Assembly: GCA_034440575.1 (NCBI GenBank)
Contig: JAOTOL010001284.1
Span: forward strand, 1 to 64,000
Direction: 5' to 3'
DNA from: Imbricaverruca yamaguchii
Taxonomy: Eukaryota; Arthropoda; Thecostraca; Neoverrucidae
Length of the DNA: 64,000 nt
Shown: piece after piece, positions 21,415 through 32,439 of the stretch
Position numbering within the stretch: position 1 is the first letter of the stretch
Layout: each line of letters begins with the position of its first letter
Position numbers and translations under genes: made by a program
Notes under the pieces: model-generated
Seen by the model: only the letters and a program-made list of their open reading frames with translations
Told to the model about the DNA's origin: nothing
The model's database searches: none

Positions 21415-21810
21415 ACCACATGCAAACGACCGACCACCTCCCCACACGACACCACATCACACCACCAGGGAATCACCGAACCACGAAATCACACCATGCT
21501 ACACTTAACCGTCCGACAGCACAAGGCGGAATGCTACACGATCACCAGCCAATGTCACTCTATTCTGCAACAAGTAAGTGCAAAGCTCTTCACAGGAAAC
21601 TAATTCACACGAAATATCCAAACATATAAGATCCTCGCAGCACGACTCTCCATCACGGCAACACACCGCAGGAACCACATCCAAACGACGGACAACGATG
21701 CCACTGGGCGCCACGTCACACCATACGGGAATCGCAACGCCAAGAGATTCTCTACCAGCCGACGATCAAACACCATTCTGCATATTTGGGCATCAACGGA
21801 AAAAGTGACA
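21415..21810. repeat. Dispersed repeat D, copy 2
   Basis: It shares CCACACGACACCACATCACA and the later GCATCAACGGAAAAAGTGACA-like end with the sequence around copy 1. No gene recognised. Confidence 0.55.
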
Positions 21811-22004
21811 TCACAATATTAAATTGGATGTTGGTACCTATGAAGGTGGTTTACACTCAATATATTTCATGAAGGTGGTTTACACTCAATATGCGTCAAC
21901 ACCATCGGGGCAGACGAGTCGCACGTACACACGTCTGTTTGTCGCTGACCGCACACCTGGCAAAATACCATAAAGGGGGAGATAGTCAACTCGACCGCCC
22001 TGCA

Positions 22005-22330
22005 GCTCAATATTTGCGCTGGAATCGCTGACTAACAACGGGGTTAGACGTATGCACGCTTCATAGATTGTGACACTGGTTTTCACGAAGATTTTCACGA
22101 ACGACATGCGTTGACCAATTTCAGAATAACGAAATTTCAAGGTTGGATATTTGATTTTACTGGGTCGAATCATGGAAACTATGCATAATACATAATCGTT
22201 CCGTCCCATTGGGAGATTGCTGACGCATTCGTCGTTGTTATGACAACGAACCTGGATAAATTTCGTTATTCAGAAAGGAAAACTGAATTGGTAGATATGG
22301 AACTTTTCATGGTTTCATTATTCCGAGTAT
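22005..22330. repeat. Dispersed repeat B, copy 1
   Basis: It aligns with 26,393-26,720: both have TTTGCGCTGGAA, GGGGTTAGA, ATAGA.TGTGACAC, CATGCGTTGACCA and GATTGGGAGATT in the same order. No open frame is shared, so this is non-coding repeat. Confidence 0.7.
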
Positions 22331-22442
22331 ATTTTTGTTCTCAACTTTCAACCTCAGACATCTGGATGGCGTTTCGTACGATCGAAACACCTCACAAATT
22401 GAAATCGATGATCGTTGACGTGGAAATACCTCGCGGTCACTT

Positions 22443-22600
<158 letters not shown>

Positions 22601-22928
22601 CAGTGGTTTCCGCATGCGATAGGATGAGCGATAAACGATAAACGATAATTATCGCTGTTAAGTAAATCGGTTATCGTTATCGTTTATCGCTAAATTTTCA
22701 AAATTATCGCTCATCCACTTATCGCAAGTTCCAAAAATTATGAACGATAAACGATAAAATGTAAAACGGGATGATGGAAAAATGGAAGACGATCGACAGT
22801 GTATGCCGCGCGACAGTGTGTGTGCGCAACCTGTTGCCATCTGCTAAGTGTACAGATCTGTCAGACGGCCGACGGGTGGTATAAATTTGCGCGGCGGGCC
22901 GGGCAGAGGTCAGTCACAGGGGGGTCCA

Positions 22929-23310
22929 CTCCCGCATATCTGGGAACTATCCAAATCTTCAGGTTAAAATAAGCCTATTTTCAAAGTTAATCGTCATTGA
23001 GATAATTGGATTATTTCATTATCATTTGAAAATAGCATTCTGTACTCAGTGTAAAGAACTTGAAATAACATGTAGTTATTGATTGAGGCTTATTTTGAAA
23101 AAAACTTTAAGAACTGGCATTGTTCTACACTCCCGCATATCTGGCAACTATGCATATCTTCAAGTTAATATTAGCCTATCTTCAAAGTTAATCATAATTG
23201 AGATAATTTTATTATTTCATTATCGTTTGAAAATAAAATTGTTTACTCAGTATAAAGAATTTGAAATAAGATTTTGTAGTTATTGATTGAGGCTTATTTA
23301 CATAAAACCT
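22929..23310 (+). repeat. 200-bp direct duplication inside hAT element
   Basis: CACTCCCGCATATCTGG occurs at about 22,929 and 23,129, and the following ~180 bases are close copies, ending GATTGAGGCTTATTT at each. The two units precede the transposase coding region. Confidence 0.85.
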
Positions 23311-23978
23311 TCAAGAACATCAAGAAGGAGCTCATCTTCGTCCTGAAGGAGGTGAGCTATGTGGCGACCACAGCCGACAGCTGGAGCGCACACCACCGCG
23401 CTTTCCTGGGGTGCACTGTGCACTGGATAGATGCCAAGACTCTGCCCAGAAAGCATGGCACACTTGCCTGCAAGGAGCTGAAGGGCAAGCAGACCAAGGA
23501 GCTCCTGGCCACAGAGCTGTACAAGATCAACAGCGAGTTTGGCATCACCAGGAAGATCGCCGCCACAACTACCGACAATGGCACCAACTACTGCGCCGCA
23601 TTCAACTACTATGGCGGCAACCCAGCTGACCCTCCTTTCCTGGCACCAGAGCATCAGGATCCTGATGGCGGCGGCGTGGACATATTCGATGTCTATGCAC
23701 TCCTGACTGAGGAGGAGGAGGTAGAGGACCTGCCCCAGCTGCCCATCCAGAGGAGGTGCGCCGCCCACACCTTGAACCTGCTGGCGACATCTGATGTGTC
23801 CAAGGTGGTTGGCTGGAACCATGGCAGTGCCACAGGCAGGCAGGGAAGGCAGCCATTCACCAAGGCAGCTGCCAAGGCCCAGGCCCTGTGGAACCTCCAC
23901 AACAGGTCCTCTGTGGTGGCCAACAGGATCAAGGAAGTGCTGGGGAGAAAGCTGAAGACTCCTTCCTTGCCCAACCAG
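23283..23978 (+). pseudogene. hAT transposase, N-terminal/middle segment
   Basis: The open frame has VSYVATTADSWSAHHRAFLG, with the first catalytic Asp in TADSW, then TTDNGTNYCAAFNYYGG with a second Asp, and RRCAAHTLNLLATSDV, the Cys/His helix typical of hAT. No ATG is suitable and the usual BED zinc finger is absent, so the true N terminus is either in an upstream exon or lost. A splice-donor-like CAG|GTAAAA ends the segment at 23,978. CpG-poor, G/C-ending codons dominate. Confidence 0.8.
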
Positions 23979-24217
23979 GTAAAAAATCGCACATTTAAAA
24001 AAATCGCACATTTAAAAAAAATCAACTAGATAGAGTTTGAATTTACATCTATTACAGTTGGAATTTACATCTATTTAAGTTTGCAAATTTAATAGTTGAC
24101 ATATATTTAAATAGAAATGATGCAAAAGTTTTATTTGAACTTGTAATAGTTATTACTTATTAGTTACTAAATTTAAATAAGAGCTGTACCTAAAACATTG
24201 TTTTAACTCTGTGTAGG
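23979..24217 (+). other. AT-rich gap in hAT transposase: possible intron
   Basis: It starts GTAAAA and ends TGTGTAG, like an intron, and is AT-rich between two GC-rich coding blocks. Joining at these sites gives CAG-GTG-GAA, one base off the frame that continues as WNSFYDATKCLLE, so either another junction is used or the gene is broken here. Confidence 0.5.
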
Positions 24218-25168
24218 TGGAACAGCTTCTACGACGCAACCAAGTGCCTCCTGGAGACCGCCCTTAAGGACACAGACACCATGGAGGCCATCAACGACGT
24301 CCTCAAGACTGAGTCAGGGAGCAGGGGAGGCGCCGCCACCTTCCAGGAGGAGGACAAGGAGGTCTTGGAGGAGTACTGCCAGGTCATGAGGCCGGTCTCC
24401 ATCTGCTTGGACCGGGTCCAGGCTGAGACCAATGCCTACATGGGCATCCTCCTGCCCTACCTCATGCTGCTCAAGTTGGAGCTGCAGAGGCTGAAGGCTG
24501 AGGCCACCCTGGGGTATGCCCTCCCCTTGGTGGACGTCCTCCTGGACCAGCCGGGGTCCATCCATGGCTTCAACAAAAGGTTCCAGCACCTGTTCAAGGA
24601 GGAGGACCTCCTGATGGCCACCCTGACCCACCCCAACCATGGCCCCATCAGGCTCAAGCATGTGGCCCCAGACCTTGAGGAGTCCACCAAGGAGAAGCTG
24701 GTCAGGGAGCTCATCAACACCATCACTCCTGATGCCCTCCCCTCCAGCCAGGGCACAGCAGCGGAGGTAGAGGACGACGCTGACGACCCCTTTGCCTTCC
24801 AGGACGCCCCCATGGTCATGGAGGGCAGCCCCAACATGGAGGAGCTCATCAGGAAGGAGCTGCAGACCTGGGCCAGGAGCAAGGAAGCTGAGGTGAAGCC
24901 AGAGCACTTCCCCAGCCTGCACAGGGACAAGTGGATCGCACTGTTCATCAAGTACAACACCCCCCTGCCCAGCTCTGCCGCTGTGGAGCGCATGTTCAGC
25001 ACGGCCGGGGATGTCCTGAGGCCCAAGCGCGCCAGCATGACCAGCGACAAGTTTCAGCAGCTGGTCTTCACCAAGGGCAACATGGCCCTCCTGGAGGCTA
25101 TCTTGAAGAGGGAGAAGAGGGAGGCCAACACTGACACAGAGCATGAGACAGATGCTGAGCTTGACTAA
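24218..25168 (+). pseudogene. hAT transposase, C-terminal segment
   Basis: The frame runs from WNSFYDATKCLLETALKD to a TAA at 25,166-25,168. It contains YLMLLKLELQRLKAEA and, near the end, the hAT dimerisation block: KWIALFIKYNTPLPSSAAVE followed by RMFSTAGDVLRPKRASM. The catalytic Glu is the one in VERMFS. An acidic insert (EVEDDADDPFAFQD) precedes it. AATAAA follows at about 25,222. With the upstream segment this accounts for most of a transposase that would cut the TIRs and paste the element. Confidence 0.88.
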
Positions 25169-25507
25169 AATGTGTTTTTTTGTCCTTTTTTTTTTACTTG
25201 TATGATACAGTATATACTGCAAATAAACTTTTAGTACACTTATTTAAGCTTTATTTCTTATCGCTTTTGTTATCGCTTTTAAAAAACAATTATCGTTATC
25301 GTTTTATCGTTTATCGTTTCGTTATCGCTGTTTAAAAAAAAACAATTATCGTTATCGTTTTATCGCTATCGCTGTTAATTTTGTGAAATTTTTTATCGTT
25401 TATCGTTTATCGTTATCGCAAACCTTTCTTATTGTTTTATCGTTATCGCAGGTCCGAAAATTAGTTATCGCGGAAAGCACTGCATATATACACTTATATG
25501 TACATGC

Positions 25508-25960
25508 GTCCTGGAGTTCTTGGTGCTTTGCAGCCCGAACCGGCCGAGTGTACGGCCGGCCGAGCCGACCGCCGCTGTCGCCAGTCGCGGTCGCGTGGAG
25601 GGAGGGGTGGGGAGGGGGTGGCCTTGGCCGGCGGGCATTCGGTTCCCTGCGTGAACGTACAAGGGCGGAAGCAGGTATTCAATAGCTGTTCGTGATGCGA
25701 TCACTGTGTTCAACGCCATCGAATGTATGTCGCATGTGCTGTGGTTGTGCATCACCTCTTCACTTACATTGTCATACACTGGTGGCCGAAGTATTTCCCT
25801 GAACACGCCACTGGCGGCGGCACGCGTGCTCGGCGAGGGGAGCGGACCGAGAGTGGAGGAGAGGAGAGGAGAAGAGAAGAGTAATGGAAACGGCAAGTGA
25901 CGGCAAGATGCCGAAAGTGACGTGGGGAGAGAGGGGTAGAGAGGGGTATAGAGGAAGCTC
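25508..25960. repeat. Dispersed repeat A, copy 1
   Basis: It shares with 31,908-32,340 the ordered blocks CCTGGAGT, CGCTGTCGCC, AAGGGCGGAAGCAGGTATT, GTGGTTGTGCATCAC, AACACGCCACTGG and GGGGAGAGA. It directly follows a (TA)n tract, as does copy 3. No coding function is seen. Confidence 0.8.
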
Positions 25961-26392
25961 CCTTCTGTGTGTTAGGCGTTTCTGAATGATAACATATCAC
26001 TCATTTTTCTTGTGATGTACCGATTCTTCCACGCTTTTTGCGTGATTAGATTTCCGGAAACATACGTAACTCCTATAGTTACCATGTTATTTTCACTTTT
26101 CAACTGAAGAACAATGTCAAATTGATGGCAGCATCTTTCCGCAATGCAATAAATAGGCATTCAAATATACCATATCTAAGCCCCAATCGACAACAACGGT
26201 TTCCCATAGCGTTACGATAAGTCATTCATTTGCTCCTAAATGACGTCCTAATTATCGAAATTGGGATGTGTATTCACCAATCGACTCGGAGTGCTGACAC
26301 GAATCGATTCATGTCACTTGTGGCGTAAACAAATCAGCATTGAACTTGCGGCGCAACATTGTATTTACGACGCTCCGATCAACTACTTCAGT

Positions 26393-26720
26393 CCGTATTT
26401 GCGCTGGAACCGCATCATGACAGTGGGGTTAGAGGTATGCACCATCATAGACTGTGACACCCTGATTATGATGAAGTTTTTCACCAAGAACATGCGTTGA
26501 CCATCTTCAGAATCGCGAGAACTAACATTGCAAATAGGATTTTACTTGTCTGAAGAATGGAAATTAAAGGTAATTAATCGAATGGTGTGCATTAGAACAA
26601 ACCAGAGGGGGAAATTTTACGGTCCGATTGGGAGATTCCTAATTCATTCGTCCTGATTAAGTGATATAGCAACTGAAAGTAGATGAATTTCTTGAGTGAG
26701 AAATGAAAGTTCAAGTGTCA
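26393..26720. repeat. Dispersed repeat B, copy 2
   Basis: Counterpart of 22,005-22,330, diverged by substitutions and small indels. Confidence 0.7.
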
Positions 26721-26858
26721 TATGCTGAACATTTCATCGCACTTATTAATTCAAACATTTTCTTCAATTTGTACCACAGTCTTCCACTTTAGAACCGTCG
26801 AAGCACCTGACTAACTTACATCGCTGTGCATTGGCGTATAATTGCCTCTCTGTCTCCG

Positions 26859-26863
<5 letters not shown>

Positions 26864-26889
<26 letters not shown>

Positions 26890-26890
26890 G
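26864..26890. repeat. (CT)n microsatellite
   Basis: Simple CT repeat. The DNA on either side (26,720-27,360) shows no gene that I recognise. Confidence 0.9.
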
Positions 26891-27369
26891 TCGCGTCTTG
26901 CAATCGGCTCACTGGTAATCGTTGCATATCGCATATTCGTCCTCATGCGAACACTCTTTAGGGCGATGCGCCTATACATACGTTGAGCCAGCCGCCGGAG
27001 CGCCAGCCGTAATATTTGGCGCCAAGTGATGAATTTAAAACGAGCGGCCAGTTCCCACAACCGCATGCCTATGCATGGTTCGCTCATGTGCCAGGTGGGC
27101 ATGCATTGGATTGTCTGATGCGGGCAGCTACGCCAGAGTGGATTTTCGTAAATAAATCAATACCACACATGCATATGACTTTGCATTGAGCTTCGTAAGA
27201 GTATGTGATTGGCATGAAGTTGCTCATGTGCTCTAAGGTGTAGGTTGTATATGTTTCGCTCCCACTGAGCACAAGGTTCCGACTCCAACTTCGCAACCTT
27301 CTGGAAAACAATGTCACTTTCCTGCAGTTGCCACTAGTTACACAACTACAAGGCGGACACACTGGCTTC

Positions 27370-27660
27370 GCTCGGTCAGCCAGTTGGCCAGCCAGCCAGC
27401 CCGGCGGCCGCCCGGGTCCCCGGCGTCAATAGTCGGGGCGGGTGGTGGGGAGGGGTCCACGTGGCCGCTCGCTCCAGTGTCCTGGTGTAAATGTGCAAGG
27501 GCGGAAGCAGGTCTTCAATGGGTGTTCGTGATGCGGTTATTGTGCTCACTCACATCGAAGGTGTATTACGTGTGTCTGTCCTGCTTGTGCCTCACCATTG
27601 TCATGCGGCCGTACACCCACCTGAGTACATAACTGGACACGCCACTGGGCGCGGCAGATA
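27370..27660. repeat. Dispersed repeat A, copy 2 (diverged)
   Basis: It has GTGCAAGGGCGGAAGCAGGT, TTCAATGGGTGTTCGTGATG and GACACGCCACTGG in the same order as copies 1 and 3, with a diverged left part. From 27,660 to 28,190 I see nothing further. Confidence 0.7.
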
Positions 27661-28194
27661 AGGGCCAACAGGGGTGGTGTGCACGTGTGCCGCCTCAGCG
27701 CGGTCGAGTTGGCTATCGAACTTTTGTGGTGTTTTGCCAGCTGTGATGTCAGCGACAGAGAGACGTGTGTGTGTGTGTTATTCACCGCTCTCACACCGCC
27801 TCGCAACACATGTGCGACGGAACATCACATCGGCATGCCAGAAGTGTGTGATGAATATAACAGTCCGATAATCGGCATGTACATGTCCTAGACCCGCCAT
27901 CTATAGCTCCGGCACCGACGCTCATATATATAAGGGGTGTTGGATGGGCTGTGGTATGCATGCTAAGTGCATGTGCACTGCACTGGTCCCTTTGCGCGGG
28001 CGTCGATGGAGTCTGGAAATTATCGGAAGGCCACTCAAGTGAATAGGTAACGCAGATAGACATTGATGAGTGTAGGGCATGCTGGTGCATTCAGCACCTT
28101 AATTCGGAATGTGATACCTGATGAGATTGGCTATGCAATATCAGATGCATATGCAATTGATTCATTTTCATAATATCATTTCCAAATAGGCAAA

Positions 28195-28745
28195 TCTAGA
28201 ATGCATGGCCCATCAAATTTAGCACACCACACGCCACCAAGCGGCACCAACCATCACCGATCATGGCACGATACCTGCTATCATTCCATGGCATCCAGCG
28301 CATCGATTGCTCCATGCAATCAATGACAAAAGACACAGACAAAAGACAAGACAAAAGACACATGCGAAGGACACGGCACCACACGTCACCACCCATGTAT
28401 GTATTACGTTCCCGTATGTCATCACACCCCGATACAGCACAACATTAAAGGAACACAAGCCATCAAAACAGATGGAACTGCACGTTGAAGATTGTTGTTG
28501 AACTACACGGGATTGTCGCTCAAGACTGAGAAAATCAAAAACTGCTTGACACAGAACATCGGACAATGTCACCAGTTCTGTAGTACAGCACGACCCTTCA
28601 TCACGGCAACATACCACAGGCACCACACCCAAACCACCACACGACGAAGCAACACATCACACAACCCGAGAACCACTACACAACAAGTTCACGATAACTC
28701 ACTTGAGCGACTCTCCTACGACGGAATATGAAAGGTCTCTCGTGA
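28195..28745. repeat. Dispersed repeat D, copy 3
   Basis: CCACACGACGAAGCAACACA and GTAGTACAGCACGACCCTTC resemble copy 1, as does the CTGATCAAGCATTGTCC end. It is followed by a (TA)n tract. Confidence 0.55.
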
Positions 28746-28837
28746 GAACCAAGTACTGATCAAGCATTGTCCTAAACCATATGCTATTTGGACAAGGTAA
28801 GGATTTAATGTTCTACGGCACCGCATAAATATACATA

Positions 28838-28880
28838 TATATATATTCATTTATTTATTTACTGGACCTGGTTGCTGATG

Positions 28881-28951
<71 letters not shown>

Positions 28952-28984
28952 TTATATATATATATATATATGTATATATATAGT
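28838..28984. repeat. (TA)n tract
   Basis: TA repeats with a few interruptions, between repeat D copy 3 and the split start of repeat A copy 3. Confidence 0.93.
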
Positions 28985-29899
28985 CCTGGGCCCAGTTTCA
29001 TCAATCTGCATCAAATCGTAGTTTTCAAATAAAAAGCACGCCTACAAATCACGTTTCACGTTTTTTCCAGTTCCACTAACAAAGTACGTACCTTGAAAAT
29101 TTTGTCGTAGAATTTCCATGAATCTACGCACAAATTCTACGAATATACGCATGCATCAAATACAAGTAATTATGAAATAATACTACAAAATTATGGCACA
29201 TGCATAAATGTTCCACATTAATTCAAATCTTCATGCTGCTATGGTTTGGCTTAGTAAGTTTTTTAATTTAAATAACTATCTGAAATTATTCAGAGCCAGT
29301 TCACTAATGACAACATACTTGGTTGCCATGGGCAACCACAGAAGACAAATGAGATGCCTGACACACATTATTAGACATATTTCACAAATGCTATTCTTGT
29401 GAAATGTTTTTTGACAACATTTATTGACATGCCAAGTATCAGTCATGTTAATTCAGTATAAATATTGGTTTAGAAAACATCATTAATGGTTTGTGTAACC
29501 AAGGCAACTAGGTAGATAGCCAACAATGCTTCTAAACAATGCTTCATTCATTATCATCAACTGTCCATTCATTATGCTCATTCATTTACCATGGGCTATG
29601 CCAAGAATTGAAGCATCCAACCACTATCCACATTATCCACAATGTCAAATGGAAAATGATTATGCTGCAAGCCAGGCAGCTTGGCTTGCTCAAGGGCCCA
29701 AGCACCATGAATGAATTTACAAGAAGTTATGTAGGCACCACTGCATACTGCAAGATGTAAAAGCTTAAGTAATTTCACAAAGCATCTAAAGGCTTGCATG
29801 CATTCTGCCCGTGTTTTTATTCACATTATTGTCAATTCTGATTTTGGTCGGTATGTAACCTCGAGGTACATATCCAGGCAAATGCATCCAAATTTGTAC

Positions 29900-30055
29900 C
29901 CGCCTAGGCAGTACTTACATAGGTACCTACCTACCTACAGTGCCTGCTAAATAGAAAGGTACCCACCAGAGTTGGTGCCGGTGATCTTCAAGTATTACTA
30001 AGTAGGTATGAAGGAACCTACCTGGGTAGGTAGGTATCTAAATCCTAACCTACCC
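29900..30055. repeat. TAGG/CCTA-rich foldback
   Basis: CCTACCTACC blocks are followed within 100 bases by GGTAGGTAGG blocks, giving an imperfect inverted repeat. A similar cluster is at 31,147-31,222. Confidence 0.75.
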
Positions 30056-31087
30056 AGATTGGATAGGCCATATATATTCCTCACATCTGAAGATTGTTCA
30101 ATACCACGACTTTACAATCGGCCACAAGATCAAGTCTGAATGCCATATGCTTACAATGGTCATTCATCAATCAATAACTACACAAACACAACATATCAAC
30201 AGTGGCACCAGAAACCCTACACGGTGCGACCTCGAAACCGACGAACACTTGTGGCGCGCTGCCAGCTACGGATTAGTGACATCTTCAAATATCGCTAGTT
30301 TTGGCGCCATTTATTACCCGCCATGGAAAAACACCCGCACTTTACCGAACCGTTATATGTTTTCACCCAGTTCTAATTCGGATGATATTTTGAGACAAAT
30401 TGAATGTGGGTGCAGTCGGTGGAGGGGACAGGGGTTGGTTGCTGCCGGCATCCCTCCAAGCTATTCAGACTGGTCCTGAAAATACTCTATGTCTGGCAGC
30501 TTCATGCCGTCTAGTGTTGATCACACGCTTGACCTTCATTTGCACGGGTATGAAGATAGGTACATACGGTATCATAATTATGAAATATAATACGTCTAAT
30601 TTGGTGTATTAAAAAACATGATTTTTTTTATACAAACAACGTTCAACTCTTTGGAATAAAAAAAATTATCAGCGTCCATTGCCAGAACTGTAACCATGGG
30701 CGATTCCAGCACGTTCCAGATTTGGTTAGATAACATCACTGAAGTGCAACGGTGGAAATATTCTTCGTCCAATCGCATGCCTCGAGTCGATCACGATACC
30801 GCCACCCTAACCTACATGTTCCCTGGGTTTGCCTCTGTCACGCGGGACAGCGCGGCCATCGCTATTGTTTACATCGTGGCAGAGTTTTTTTTGCAGGCGG
30901 TCTTGGCGCCGTGTGGCGGGTAAGTCGGAGTTGGATTCTGGGGTTAAATATATTACCCAAATATTCATCCAGTGCTTATAGCCGTGTTGTTCTTGGCTAG
31001 ATCTTTGGTTAGTGGAAATGCATTTCATAGTGATATGCACAGATCAAGATGTATGCATATGCATAGTAATCTCACTTCATATGAAGT

Positions 31088-31147
31088 AGGTAGTTAGTTA
31101 TTAGGGGTTTTGGGCGCATCAACTGCAGTGGTTATACAGCGCCCATA
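31088..31147 (-). mobile_element. Orphan LINE 3' hairpin and tail, minus strand
   Basis: Read on the minus strand: ATGGGCGC, an inner CTGTA/TGCAG stem, GCGCCC, then CCCCTAATAACTAACTACC. It matches the L1/L2 type tail. No ORF2 sequence precedes it, so this is an extreme 5' truncation or a non-autonomous tail. It lies inside the 28,990-31,907 element. Confidence 0.8.
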
Positions 31148-31907
31148 GGTAAGTAGGTAGTTGGGTACCTACCTACCTATCTATCTACCTTGGAAGGTAG
31201 GTAGGTACCTACCTACCTACCTAAATTGTGCATATTAGTAGTACAATTATTATTGGTTGAATGGCAGCCAAAAGTACTTTTTGTGGCCTGTATGCAAAGC
31301 TCAATGATATACAGGATGGACAATCATTAAAATCATTCATGACTTGCCTAAGCTCATCAGCACAAAGGTGAAAATGTATCCTTAGGTGTAACACCTGACT
31401 TCTGTGATCATGGGCTGACATATCACCCAAACACCTAGCTACAGCATATCCATGATAGAAGGGAATATTGATTCACTAACAAAAACACTTAGCAGAAACA
31501 ACAGACTAACAATGATCAATTGACTAAGATAATAGACTATGACTAGAACAAAGAACACTAATCACAGGAAAGATCAATAATAAGTAATCAATAATAAACT
31601 AGTTGGCCTATCTCCTCAACTCATTCACTTATTGCCAACATCACAATGTTACGCCTGTCATACTGTGCATCATTTGCATGCCGTCATTTCATTAAAATTC
31701 TCCCACCACTAGGGTTTGATGAAACTAGATATGCATTGATTCGTAGTTTTTGAGTCGTGGAATCGTAAAATTGTGTGCGTGTTTTTGAAAGCGTGCTTTT
31801 TTGGAAAATCGTAGAATTTATTTTTGTGAAACTGGAAATTACGTTTAACGCTCAAAAAAGCTGCTGAATCGTGAAATCGTCAATTCGTAACATTGATGAA
31901 ACTGGGC

Positions 31908-32340
31908 CCTGGAGTACCCGGTGCTCTACCGCCAAGGCTAGCCGAGCGTTCCGCCGGCCGATCCCACGGCCGCTGTCGCCGGTCGCGTGGATGATGGGTG
32001 GAGGAGGGGCTGGCCTTGCCGGCAGACATCGAGTTCCCGGCGTGAATGTGCAAGGGCGGAAGCAGGTATTCAATGGCTGTTTGTGATTCGGTCACTGTGC
32101 TCATTCCTATCAAATGCACATTATGTGTGGAGTGGTTGTGCATCACATCATCAATTCCATTGCCATATAGTGGTCGCCCGAAGGGATATGCTGAACACGC
32201 CACTGGCGCCGCGCACGTGCTTCACGACCGGAGCGGTGGGGATAGCGGAGGAGAGCAGCGACCAGAAATGGAAGAGTAATTGAGAGGGGACAGGGACGAG
32301 AAGAAGCGCAAAGTCACCTGGGGAGAGATGGGCAGACAGA
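31908..32340. repeat. Dispersed repeat A, copy 3
   Basis: This is the best match to copy 1, including the GGGGAGAGATGGGCAGA end. Its first bases are duplicated by insertion of the 28,990-31,907 element. Confidence 0.8.
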
Positions 32341-32439
32341 AGGATAGAGGGAGGCAGAAAATACCTTCTTCCCTGAATTAAATATTTTTGGATAATATCA
32401 GTCTGATAGTATATCTGTCAGTTCTCATTTCATTTCTCA

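Larger units (their letters stand above)
22601..25482 (+). mobile_element. hAT-superfamily DNA transposon
   Basis: 2,882 bp with terminal inverted repeats CAGTGGTTTCCGC (left) and CAGTGCTTTCCGC (right, reverse complement), 12 of 13 matching. The 8-bp duplication CATATATA flanks it at 22,593-22,600 and 25,483-25,490. Both ends are packed with ATCGTTTATCGTT-type subterminal repeats (22,620-22,760 and 25,255-25,470), as expected for transposase binding. It encodes a transposase with hAT C-terminal dimerisation domain. GC-rich coding and AT-rich ends contrast strongly. Confidence 0.93.
28990..31907. mobile_element. DNA transposon with 16-bp perfect TIRs, probably non-autonomous
   Basis: The left end GCCCAGTTTCATCAAT is the exact reverse complement of the right end. 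CCTGG occurs directly outside both ends (28,985-28,989 and 31,908-31,912), and removing the element rebuilds the start of repeat A as in copy 1 (TCCTGGAGT). Subterminal CTACGA-type motifs recur at both ends. Inside I find no transposase, only short frames, (TAGG)n blocks and an embedded LINE tail. Because GGGCCC is palindromic, the target duplication could be 3 to 5 bp. I cannot assign a superfamily. Confidence 0.75.

Noticed and set aside
29900..31222. Telomeric repeat (TTAGG-like) from TAGG/CCTA clusters
   Set aside because: The unit is 4 bp (TAGG), in both orientations and interrupted; it is not the arthropod TTAGG repeat.
31908..31950. tRNA-like start (TAGCCTTGGCGGTAGAGCAC, minus strand) suggesting a tRNA-derived SINE in repeat A
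   Set aside because: It resembles a pol III A box, but there is no B box at the right distance, and on that strand the motif is at the far end of the repeat. Copies 1 and 2 do not keep it.
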